From NCBI GenBank assembly GCA_026931905.1, contig JAIXLB010000046.1:1-48559 (forward strand): 48,559 bases of DNA, in the 5' to 3' direction. Both the position numbers and the translations under genes were made by a program. Below the pieces are notes generated by a model. It was not told where the DNA came from, did no database searches, and saw only the letters and a list, made by a program, of their open reading frames with translations. Each line of letters starts with the position of its first letter. Position 1 is the stretch's first letter. This stretch comes from Chitinophagales bacterium (GTDB lineage: Bacteria > Bacteroidota > Bacteroidia > Chitinophagales > Chitinophagaceae). Below, piece after piece: positions 10,104 through 17,523 of the stretch.

Positions 10104-10448
10104 TTAGTTTATAAAATCTAATACTTTTTCTGGAGGTCTTGCAATTATTGCATTCTCATTGGTTTCAACAATGGGTCTTTGTAATAAAATAGGGTGTTCG
10201 GCAATGGCTTCGAGTAATTGTTTATCTGTTGGTGTTTTATCAGCAAAAAGTTTTTTATAAACAGTTTCATTTGTTCTTACCATTTCTATCAATGGAACGT
10301 TTAACTTTTTGTGCAATGCTTTTAATTCTTTTACATTTAAAGGGTTATCTATATAATATCTAACAGAAAATTTTGCATTTTTGTTTTCAAGCAAACACAA
10401 TGCCCCTCTGCTTTTGCCACATTTGTTATAATGATAAATTTGAATCAT
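10104..10448 (-). CDS. arsC: Glutaredoxin-type arsenate reductase family protein
   Basis: Thioredoxin-fold protein of the ArsC/Spx superfamily, 114 residues. The catalytic C10-G-K-S-R14 motif is present, and downstream arginines in QRPIV and ARPPEKV match the oxyanion-binding positions of E. coli-type ArsC. These support reductase activity rather than an Spx regulator. No arsR, arsB or acr3 is nearby, so a dedicated arsenic operon is not supported. It lies 30 nt behind the lpxD-like gene on the same strand and is probably cotranscribed with it. Confidence 0.82.
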   Translation of the reverse strand: MIQIYHYNKCGKSRGALCLLENKNAKFSVRYYIDNPLNVKELKALHKKLNVPLIEMVRTNETVYKKLFADKTPTDKQLLEAIAEHPILLQRPIVETNENAIIARPPEKVLDFIN

Positions 10449-10478
10449 GGTGTATATTTTTTATTTTCTTACAAAAAT

Positions 10479-11423
10479 TTATTCCATTACTTTTTTCCAA
10501 AGTTCTGGTATTCGTTTTACCCAAACTAACTCACGTTTTTTTATAGAAGCCTCTTCTGTTGGTGTTCCAAAATAAATTTTACCTCCTTCTAAAGAAGCAG
10601 GAACTCCACTTTGAGCAAGCACTATGGCATTTTTGCCAATAGTTAAAGTTTTACTTACACCCACTTGCCCCCAAAGTGTTACACCATCTTCAATAGTTGT
10701 AGCACCTGCAATACCAACTTGTGCAGCAAACAAACAATTTTTTCCAATAATTGTATCATGACCAATATGAATCATGTTATCCATTTTTGTTCCACTACCA
10801 ATGATGGTGCTTGATGTAACGCCTCTATCTATTGTACAACCTGCACCAATTTCTACATCATCATGAATAATAACATTGCCACAACTTTTCATTTTTTTAT
10901 ACCAAACCTCTCTTGTTTTTTTGGTATTATAATAAAAGGCATCGCTACCAATAACAGTTCCTGCTTGTATAATACAGTTGTTGCCAATTTCGGTATAATC
11001 ATTAATAAAAACATTAGGATAAACAATGCAGTTGCTTCCAATTTTTACATGATTACCTATAAAAACATTGGGCATAATTACTGTGTCTTTACCAATTTCG
11101 GCAGTATTATTTATTAAAGATTGCTGAGGAATAAAAGGTCTAAAATGTTGTACTAAAGTTAAGTAAGCTTCAAAGGGTTCTTGTACAAATAACAATGTTT
11201 TTCCTTCGGGAATGGTTACATTTTTTGTATTAATAATAATAACAGTTGCAGCACTATTTAAACAGGTTTCATAATATTTTGGATGATCTACAAAACAAAT
11301 ATCTCCATCATTTACTTTATGAATTTCATTAATGCCTGTTGCAAATGCTGTTGTATTGCCTATAACATCTGCACTAATAAGTTGTGCAATATCATTAACA
11401 GAAATGGGTGTAGAAAACTGCAT
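10479..11423 (-). CDS. lpxD: UDP-3-O-acyl-glucosamine N-acyltransferase (LpxD-like)
   Basis: Acyltransferase of lipid A synthesis, adding the N-linked hydroxyacyl chain to UDP-3-O-acyl-GlcN. The 314-residue protein has an N-terminal uridine-binding-like domain (1-100) and a left-handed parallel beta-helix of hexapeptide repeats (about 105-285). The active-site histidine region is IHIGHDTIIG (H219/H222). It is somewhat shorter than E. coli LpxD and is not beside lpxC, fabZ or lpxA, so it may be a second Bacteroidetes LpxD paralogue. It has a consensus -7 element and is followed by arsC. Confidence 0.82.
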   Translation of the reverse strand: MQFSTPISVNDIAQLISADVIGNTTAFATGINEIHKVNDGDICFVDHPKYYETCLNSAATVIIINTKNVTIPEGKTLLFVQEPFEAYLTLVQHFRPFIPQQSLINNTAEIGKDTVIMPNVFIGNHVKIGSNCIVYPNVFINDYTEIGNNCIIQAGTVIGSDAFYYNTKKTREVWYKKMKSCGNVIIHDDVEIGAGCTIDRGVTSSTIIGSGTKMDNMIHIGHDTIIGKNCLFAAQVGIAGATTIEDGVTLWGQVGVSKTLTIGKNAIVLAQSGVPASLEGGKIYFGTPTEEASIKKRELVWVKRIPELWKKVME

Positions 11424-11436
11424 AAAAAAATTTGCT

Positions 11437-11444
11437 CAAAGGTA
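11437..11444 (-). promoter_or_regulatory. Promoter -7 element for lpxD-arsC
   Basis: TACCTTTG matches TAnnTTTG exactly, 14 nt before the lpxD ATG, so the leader would be very short. No convincing -33 TTG is seen. Confidence 0.55.
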
Positions 11445-11532
11445 AAGTAATCTAAAAAACAGTTAATAAAATATATAAATGCTCTTTGTTTGAATTTGGT
11501 GTTTTAATATTACAGTAAAATTTATAAACGCT

Positions 11533-12312
11533 ATTAAAAAGATTTTTACACTTCTTGTTTTTTTGATGGGAATAATTTTTTCTCATGCACAACGTACTAC
11601 TATTAGTGGTACAGTTTATGATAATACTGCTAAGCGACCTTTAGAAGCTGTGGCTGTTTTAAGCACTTCTGGCAATGCAACACTTACAGATTCGTTAGGA
11701 AGATATAGTTTGGTTGTAAAGCAAAGCGATTCTATTTGGTTTTCATTGATTGGGAAAACAACTATGAAATATGTGGTAGATACAATAAGTAATCCTTTTG
11801 CTTTTGATGTAATGATTCATGTGTATGCAGCACAACTCCCTGAAGTTACTGTAAGAAATAAGAGTTATAGATTAGATTCTATACAAAATAGAATTGATAA
11901 TGCTAAAGCTTTTAATTTCAAAAAGCCAGGTTTAAGTTTTGTTTCTGCTTCTCCAAGTTTTAATACAACACCAGGTGTAACTGTTGGTATTGATTTAGTA
12001 GAGCTGATAAATATGTTTAACTTTAAACGAACAAGGCAAATGCTTGCTCTACAAAAAAGAGTAAGGCAACAGGAAAAAGATAAATATATTGACTACAGGT
12101 TTAAGAAAATTTTAGTGATAAAATTAACCAATTTAAAATCGCCGGAATTGGAAACTTTTATGCAACAATACCGACCTGATTACTATTTTCTTGCATCAAT
12201 AAATGAATTAGAATTGGGATATTATATACAACAATGTTATCAAGCTTATAAAATGGGCTTGCCCAATCCTTATAAGTTTTTAGAAAGAAATGATGATGAT
12301 AGTGAAGAATAG
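11533..12312 (+). CDS. Exported carboxypeptidase-like regulatory-domain protein (probable ATT start)
   Basis: Function unknown. After a signal peptide the protein has a carboxypeptidase-regulatory-like beta-sandwich (GTVYDNTAKRPLEAVAVL...DSLGRY), then a charged helical part with many K/R/Q and an acidic C-terminus. The first ATG in frame is 11566, but it would leave only MGIIFSHAQ as leader. Reading on upstream gives codons for IKKIFTLLVFLM-GIIFSHAQ, a complete signal peptide if the ATT at 11533 is the initiator. The frame is open back to a stop at 11491. Annotation pipelines would probably start at 11563 (TTG) or 11566. It is divergent from lpxD and ends 4 nt from the convergent kinase gene. 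Confidence 0.75.
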   Translation: MKKIFTLLVFLMGIIFSHAQRTTISGTVYDNTAKRPLEAVAVLSTSGNATLTDSLGRYSLVVKQSDSIWFSLIGKTTMKYVVDTISNPFAFDVMIHVYAAQLPEVTVRNKSYRLDSIQNRIDNAKAFNFKKPGLSFVSASPSFNTTPGVTVGIDLVELINMFNFKRTRQMLALQKRVRQQEKDKYIDYRFKKILVIKLTNLKSPELETFMQQYRPDYYFLASINELELGYYIQQCYQAYKMGLPNPYKFLERNDDDSEE

Positions 12313-12316
12313 TTTT

Positions 12317-12919
12317 TTATTTTTTGTATAGCATTTTATCTATGGCTTGAATAGCTTGTGCTACTCTTTTTTCATAATCAGTTCCAGAAATTTCTATCCA
12401 AGGTGTTGATTGATTAATTAATAAATCTTTATAAATATTATTCAATTCTTTTCTTGGTTTTTCGTCTGGGTATTCTCTTAAATCATCTTTTACCCAAGGC
12501 AAATCAATATTGCATAATAAATACAATTCGTATTCCCTATTTACAATTTCATCTAAAATAAATTGATGGCATTTTTGAAAAACATACTCACACCAAACTT
12601 TCATTACATACATATTGGTATCAATAATTAACAGCGGGGCATGGTCAATGGTTGATAAAGTATTTGTGTTTATAAATTTATTATCATCAATTTTATTCCA
12701 ACTGTTTTTTACTTTTTTGGCATATTCATCTTCTAATGATAATTGACCTTTTGCAATAATTTCTAAATCATCAAAAGAATAATCTGTACCATTAATTAAT
12801 AAATATTCTCTTGCAAATTCAGGACACCATTCTGTATTATAATGTTGTGCAAGCAATTCACACAAAGTGCTTTTGCCTGTACTTTCAGCTCCTATTATGG
12901 CTATTCTTTTTATATTCAT
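12317..12919 (-). CDS. NadR-like P-loop kinase/ATPase
   Basis: 200-residue P-loop protein of the NadR-like AAA family, related to the ribosylnicotinamide kinase domain of NadR. Walker A is GAESTGKST (10-18); the EFAREYL segment and the aspartate-rich LLIIDTN segment are typical of the family. It lies 87 nt downstream of the TPP-controlled TonB receptor on the same strand. In Bacteroidetes such kinases accompany PnuC/PnuT permeases, and trapping by phosphorylation of a vitamin is the family logic. Thiamin or a thiamin precursor as substrate is inference from context; nicotinamide riboside remains possible. Confidence 0.75.
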   Translation of the reverse strand: MNIKRIAIIGAESTGKSTLCELLAQHYNTEWCPEFAREYLLINGTDYSFDDLEIIAKGQLSLEDEYAKKVKNSWNKIDDNKFINTNTLSTIDHAPLLIIDTNMYVMKVWCEYVFQKCHQFILDEIVNREYELYLLCNIDLPWVKDDLREYPDEKPRKELNNIYKDLLINQSTPWIEISGTDYEKRVAQAIQAIDKMLYKK

Positions 12920-12929
12920 TCAATTTTAT

Positions 12930-13000
12930 TTCTTAGTATATAACAAGTCAGTATGTTCTTTCGCTACATTCAAAATTAGTTTTATAAAGTGTACTAAGAA
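12930..13000. repeat. Inverted repeat between receptor and kinase genes
   Basis: TTCTTAGTATA (12930-12940) and TGTACTAAGAA (12990-13000) can form an 11-pair stem, one pair being G-T, around a 49-nt loop. It fills most of the gap between the two genes. It has no T run, so it does not look like a simple terminator. Confidence 0.55.
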
Positions 13001-13006
13001 ACGATT

Positions 13007-15379
13007 TTATAAATTAACATTAATACCAATTAAGAAATTAACTCCAGCCATAGGAAAATAATAGTTTTCTGTTGTTGCATTTCCACCATAAATATAACTG
13101 TAAGTGTAGCCATTGGGTTCGTACATTTTATTAAACACATTATTCACTTGTGCCAACAAATTCCATTCTTTAAAAATTTTATTTTTAATAGTGTAAATAC
13201 ATCTCACATCTTGTGTGTAAAAACCTTTCAGCATTCTATTTTCATTTTGTGTATTATCTAAATATTGTTTACCAACATATTTTCCTATTAAACTAATTTC
13301 AAGATTTTTTGTAGGTAAAAAGTTTATGTTAGTGCTTGCAATTACAGATGGAGAAAGGGTTATATCGGAATTAGTATGTTTAATTTCCGCTTGATTATTA
13401 TGGTCGTAATCATCAATAAATTCTGTAAACGATTGTATTTTATTGGTGCTTAATGTTACATTTCCTGCTACATTAAAATAGTTATTAAACACATAAGATG
13501 CTTGTAATTCTATTCCTAAACGATAACTGTTAGGTACATTAATTCTTGTATAAGCCCCCACATCATTTACTTTTCCCGTAAGCACTAATTGGTTTTTGTA
13601 CAACATATAATAAAGCGTTGTAGCAAAATAAAGTTGATTGGATTTTTTTTCTACACCTAATTCAAAATTGTGTAAGGTTTCTGCATTAGGCTGCATAGTT
13701 GTTCCAGCTTCAAAATCATCTCTGTTAGGCTCTTTGTGGGTTAAAGCATAACTAACAAAAGCTTGCCAGCTATTTTTATTGTATGTAACACCAATTTTAG
13801 GATTTATAAAATCAAATTTTCTGTCAATATTTAATGTTGGGTTTTTTCTAAAGCCATTCATAGTGTGTTGTACATGTCTAAACTGAACATCAGTAAATAC
13901 TGAAAAATTATTTTGAAATTTTTGTTGCAATTTTCCGTAAGTATGAAATTCATTTTTATTAGCAGCTACATTGTAAAAGGTAAAATCTTTTTCAATACCT
14001 AATGTTGCCCAAGGAATTTTTCCATAATGTTTTCCATCGTATTTACTCCAACCTCCACCCAATAAAACAAGCAATTTGTTTTTCCTATACTCTGCCGAAA
14101 AAATATTTCCATAAAAATAATTATCCAACCACAATTGTCTTACAATATCAGTCTTTGTAATAGTTACAGAGCCAATAACAACATTGGGTAATCCATAATT
14201 AGCAAGTTTTTCATTGGATTTATAATTTTCATAATAGCCAATTCCTCTTGTAAGAAATGTAGCAAAATTTGCACTCCAATTATTTGAAAATTTATGATTA
14301 AAAAATAATTGATAATGCGTTTGCCTGTAATTATCTGTTTCATTATCATAAGGTGTTCCAGGTTTTTCTGTACCACTTGTGTTATAAGTTCTATTGGTTT
14401 TTATCATACTTTCAGAAACACCATTCCATGCTTGATACGTTTTTTCTTTACCTGAAAATATATTTAAACGCAACGAAGATTTTTTGTTGATATAAGCACC
14501 AGAAATATAAAACGATTGTAAGTTGCTGCTTGCCCTATCTACATAACCATCACTTTTTATTTGGCTCAATCTTGCATCAACAGTAAAATGATTTTCCAAC
14601 AAACCCGTTCCTGCTTTCACTGTATTTTTCCATGTATTAAATGAACCAAAAACATTGTTTATTTCACTGTAAGGTTTTTCATTAAATTCGTTAGTGCTGA
14701 TATTTATTGCTGCTCCAAAAGCTGCTGTACCATTGGTCGAAGTTCCAGTACCTCTTTGTATTTGAATAGATTTTGCAGACGAAACAATATCAGGAAGATT
14801 TACAAAAAATGTTCCTTGACTTTCAGCATCATTGTAAGGAATACCATTGAGCGTAACATTAATTCTTGTTGCATCTGTACCACGAATGCGAATGCCTGTG
14901 TAACCAATACCATTGCCTGCATCTGCATTTACAACAACTGAAGGCGTTTCATTTAAAATAAAAGGCAAATCTTTTCCTACATTAACCTTAGCAATTTGCT
15001 CTTTATTCAAATTGGTTTTTGTAAAAGGAGAGTTATCTATTACACGAATAGACTTTACTTCTAAATCCTCTAAGTTTAATGCAATACTTGATAAATGAAT
15101 AGCCAAAGGTTGCAGTAATTGCTCTTTACTTAATACAGCAACATAATCTGAATAGCCTACATTAGTTACTTTAATGGTATAAGTTTGCTCATTTATTTTT
15201 TTAATAACAAACTCACCTTTTTCATTAGTAATAGTTGTAAAATTGTTCAACATAATAGTTGCACCTATTAAAGGTTCATTCGTTTGTTTGTCTGTTACTT
15301 TTCCAGTAACATTTAATTTTTGTGCTACTACTTGTAGCGTAATGATTGTACATAAAATTGTTCCCAACAAATTTTTCAT
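13007..15379 (-). CDS. TonB-dependent receptor under TPP riboswitch control (predicted thiamin uptake)
   Basis: Outer-membrane TonB-dependent receptor, 790 residues. The signal peptide ends at VVAQ (about 20), followed by a carboxypeptidase-like regulatory domain (about 22-105), a plug (about 115-235, with GIRIRGTDATRINVTLNGIPYND) and a 22-strand barrel region. The last residues are VNL rather than a terminal Phe. A TPP riboswitch occupies its 5' leader, so it is predicted to import thiamin or a thiamin compound and to be repressed when TPP is plentiful. The NadR-like kinase follows; no inner-membrane permease is present. Substrate is inferred from the riboswitch. Confidence 0.9.
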   Translation of the reverse strand: MKNLLGTILCTIITLQVVAQKLNVTGKVTDKQTNEPLIGATIMLNNFTTITNEKGEFVIKKINEQTYTIKVTNVGYSDYVAVLSKEQLLQPLAIHLSSIALNLEDLEVKSIRVIDNSPFTKTNLNKEQIAKVNVGKDLPFILNETPSVVVNADAGNGIGYTGIRIRGTDATRINVTLNGIPYNDAESQGTFFVNLPDIVSSAKSIQIQRGTGTSTNGTAAFGAAINISTNEFNEKPYSEINNVFGSFNTWKNTVKAGTGLLENHFTVDARLSQIKSDGYVDRASSNLQSFYISGAYINKKSSLRLNIFSGKEKTYQAWNGVSESMIKTNRTYNTSGTEKPGTPYDNETDNYRQTHYQLFFNHKFSNNWSANFATFLTRGIGYYENYKSNEKLANYGLPNVVIGSVTITKTDIVRQLWLDNYFYGNIFSAEYRKNKLLVLLGGGWSKYDGKHYGKIPWATLGIEKDFTFYNVAANKNEFHTYGKLQQKFQNNFSVFTDVQFRHVQHTMNGFRKNPTLNIDRKFDFINPKIGVTYNKNSWQAFVSYALTHKEPNRDDFEAGTTMQPNAETLHNFELGVEKKSNQLYFATTLYYMLYKNQLVLTGKVNDVGAYTRINVPNSYRLGIELQASYVFNNYFNVAGNVTLSTNKIQSFTEFIDDYDHNNQAEIKHTNSDITLSPSVIASTNINFLPTKNLEISLIGKYVGKQYLDNTQNENRMLKGFYTQDVRCIYTIKNKIFKEWNLLAQVNNVFNKMYEPNGYTYSYIYGGNATTENYYFPMAGVNFLIGINVNL

Positions 15380-15455
15380 TGCTTTTTAAATTTTAATTTT
15401 TAAAAAATGGGAACAGGAATAATGCTTAAGAAAGATGACCAGAATACAATTTTTG

Positions 15456-15549
15456 AAAGTCGCCTTCCCTTCGCAGGAATTACCCTGTTCAGGTTCTACG
15501 GGTTTAATCTCAGCCAATCTTTTTAAAAAAGAAAAGCACCCCGAGGAAT
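15456..15549 (-). promoter_or_regulatory. TPP riboswitch (THI element)
   Basis: Read on the minus strand, the conserved blocks occur in order: CTCGGGGTGC (15545-15536), GGCTGAGATT (15515-15506), ACCCGTAGAACCTGA (15503-15489), then the P4 arms CAGG/CCTG and GCGAAGGGAAG (15474-15464). These are the hallmark sequences of the thi-box aptamer. P1 is short, about three pairs. It lies 77 nt before the TonB receptor start. Translational or transcriptional control cannot be fixed from sequence alone. Confidence 0.96.
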
Positions 15550-15558
15550 TTTAGAATG

Positions 15559-15566
15559 CAAATGTA
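15559..15566 (-). promoter_or_regulatory. Promoter -7 element for the TPP-controlled operon
   Basis: TACATTTG, followed by C, matches TAnnTTTG exactly and lies 14 bases before the first conserved block of the TPP aptamer, so transcription would begin at the edge of the riboswitch. Confidence 0.65.
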
Positions 15567-15632
15567 ATAAAGATTATATAAGTGCATCTGTAACCTTTTA
15601 TTTTTACTTTCGTTAAACAGAAAAACTTTACC

Positions 15633-16358
15633 ATGAAAAAATTAGTTTTTGCTTTAGTTATTATATTCAATAGCGTTTTTCTCCAAGCACAAGAAAACAC
15701 AACTATTGTAAACGACCCCAATGCAGTTGTAAGAAATGTTGCTAATTTTAAAGCTATAGATGTATCGGGTAGTGTTACTGTTTATCTTTCTCAAGGTCGT
15801 ACATCTTCCTTAGCAGTAAGCAGCAATGAAGAAAAAAATATTGAGATGCTAATTACCAAAGTTGAAAACGGAGTTTTAAAAATTTATGTAGATAAGAGTA
15901 AGTTTAAAATAAGTCGTTATACAGGAAGCTTCAGGGCTTACATTACCATTAATCAATTAGAAAAATTGGATGTTTCGGGTGCATGTAGTGTAAAGTTTAT
16001 AGACCCAATTTCTGTTGAAAATTTAAAAGTTGATATTGCTGGAGCAAGTAAAATAGCTGGCGAATTAAATACAAAATATTTTAGTGCAGATATAAGTGGA
16101 GCAAGTAGTATAAAAATTAATGGAAGTGCTACAAATGCAGATTTTCATGTAAGTGGTGCAAGCACAATTAAAGCATTGGATTTTTTAATAGATAATTGTA
16201 AAGTAAAAGTGAGTGGAGCAAGTAATGCTTCTGTAAATGTAAGCCAGTCTTTAGATGCAAATGCAAGTGGTGCCAGTGTTATAAAATATACAGGAAAAGC
16301 ACAAATAGTAAACTCATCAGCTACAGGAGCATCAAGCATAAAGCAAATTTCGGAGTAG
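15633..16358 (+). CDS. DUF2807 (GIN domain) putative adhesin-like exported protein
   Basis: Exported 241-residue protein with a signal peptide (cleavage after LQAQ, about residue 20) and a head GIN domain (DUF2807). It opens with FKAIDVSGSVTVYLSQG, typical of the family. From about residue 110 the sequence is a regular repeat with xGAS/xGAC turns every 18-21 residues (seven copies), predicting a right-handed beta-solenoid. The function of DUF2807 is not established; a surface or periplasmic role is inferred. A near-consensus -7 element (TACTTTCG, one mismatch) lies about 20 nt upstream. Confidence 0.85.
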   Translation: MKKLVFALVIIFNSVFLQAQENTTIVNDPNAVVRNVANFKAIDVSGSVTVYLSQGRTSSLAVSSNEEKNIEMLITKVENGVLKIYVDKSKFKISRYTGSFRAYITINQLEKLDVSGACSVKFIDPISVENLKVDIAGASKIAGELNTKYFSADISGASSIKINGSATNADFHVSGASTIKALDFLIDNCKVKVSGASNASVNVSQSLDANASGASVIKYTGKAQIVNSSATGASSIKQISE

Positions 16359-16370
16359 TATTAAAATAAA

Positions 16371-16402
16371 TTTTGGTTGTATAGCATTCACGGCTACTTT
16401 TG
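16371..16402 (+). promoter_or_regulatory. Promoter of the initiator tRNA
   Basis: TTTTG (16371-16375), 19-nt spacer, TACTTTTG (16395-16402). Both boxes match the Bacteroidetes -33 TTTG / -7 TAnnTTTG consensus with ideal spacing. The tRNA begins 14 nt downstream. This is the cleanest promoter in the window. Confidence 0.85.
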
Positions 16403-16415
16403 CACTCCATTATAC

Positions 16416-16487
<72 letters not shown>

Positions 16488-16497
16488 CAACATCTTT

Positions 16498-16527
16498 ATA
16501 AAGCCCATTTAAGGGCTTTATTTTTTT
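16498..16527 (+). terminator. Intrinsic terminator after tRNA-fMet
   Basis: ATAAAGCCC pairs with GGGCTTTAT around a 6-nt loop (16498-16521), followed by seven Ts. It lies 10 nt after the tRNA, making the tRNA a self-contained unit before era. Confidence 0.93.
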
Positions 16528-16565
16528 AGATATACTTGTAAACTTTTTAGACATTTGCCCATACA

Positions 16566-17435
16566 ATGAAATCTGGTTTTGTAAATATTTTTGGTAAACC
16601 CAATGCAGGAAAAAGCACATTGCTTAATGCTTTATTAGGCGAAAAATTAGCCATAGTTTCTTCTAAAGTACAAACAACAAGGCACAGGATAAAAGGCTTT
16701 TTAACAGAGCCTGAAAAGTATCAAATTATTTTTTCGGACACACCAGGTATTATTGAAACTAAATACAAATTGCATGAAAAAATGATGGCTGCTGTAAAAA
16801 ATGCTTTGGAAGATGCAGATGTGGCTTTATTAATTGTTGATGTAAATGATAATTTAGAAGCGTGTGATACAATTTTTAAAACATTGAATTTATCGGTGCC
16901 TACTATTTTAGTTTTGAATAAGATAGATGAAGCAAAGAATGGAAAAATTGCAGAAGCTGAAAAGTTTTTTGCTGATAAAGTTTATGCCAAAAAAATTATA
17001 AAAATTTCGGCATTACAACAACATCATTTAAAAAAATTATTACAATCTATTATTGAATTATTACCAGAAGGAGAGCCTTTTTATAATGAAGAAGATTTAA
17101 GCGATTTACCCACCAAGTTTTTTGTAAGCGAAATCATTCGTGAAAAAGTGTACGAATTATTTGAAGACGAAATTCCTTATCATGTTGCAGTAAACGTTAA
17201 TGAATTTAAAGAAAAAGAAACCTTAGTAAAAATTCAAGCTGATATTATTGTACAGAGAGAAACACAAAAATCAATTATTATTGGTGCAGGTGGTAAAATG
17301 ATAAAACAGGTTGGAACACTTGCACGCAAAGACATTGAGAAATTTATAAACAACAAAATTTTCTTAGAACTTTTTGTAAAAGTAAAACCCAAGTGGAGAG
17401 ATAATGAGTTGCATTTAAAAGAGTATGGCTATTAG
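16566..17435 (+). CDS. era: GTPase Era
   Basis: Essential GTPase that binds the 3' end of 16S rRNA during 30S maturation. The 289-residue protein has G1 GKPNAGKS (10-17), the KVQTTRHRI effector region, G3 DTPG (58-61) and G4 LNKID (about 118-122). The C-terminal KH domain carries SIIIGAGGKMIKQVG. Length is typical. It follows the tRNA terminator and has a near-consensus -7 (GACATTTG) about 10 nt before the ATG. No rnc or recO is adjacent. Confidence 0.96.
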   Translation: MKSGFVNIFGKPNAGKSTLLNALLGEKLAIVSSKVQTTRHRIKGFLTEPEKYQIIFSDTPGIIETKYKLHEKMMAAVKNALEDADVALLIVDVNDNLEACDTIFKTLNLSVPTILVLNKIDEAKNGKIAEAEKFFADKVYAKKIIKISALQQHHLKKLLQSIIELLPEGEPFYNEEDLSDLPTKFFVSEIIREKVYELFEDEIPYHVAVNVNEFKEKETLVKIQADIIVQRETQKSIIIGAGGKMIKQVGTLARKDIEKFINNKIFLELFVKVKPKWRDNELHLKEYGY

Positions 17436-17523
17436 AAAAGAATTTATTATTCTCAAGGAAATATAATTTTACTTCACTCTACTCTTACTCTACATTAAAT
17501 TTTTCAACCTCTTTGGTTATTAT

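Noticed and set aside
10097..10119. AGATTTT/AAAATCT hairpin between dsdA and arsC
   Set aside because: Seven A-T-rich pairs overlapping the arsC stop with no good T run; too weak to call a terminator.
10104..11423. Arsenic resistance operon
   Set aside because: Only an ArsC-type reductase is present; no arsR, arsB, acr3 or arsM nearby, and it pairs with lpxD.
14164..14376. Antisense and out-of-frame ORFs inside large receptor genes
   Set aside because: They overlap clearly coding frames, have biased low-complexity composition and match no family.
15960..16350. Repeats in the DUF2807 gene as a CRISPR or DNA repeat array
   Set aside because: They are in frame, degenerate at DNA level and explained by a protein solenoid.
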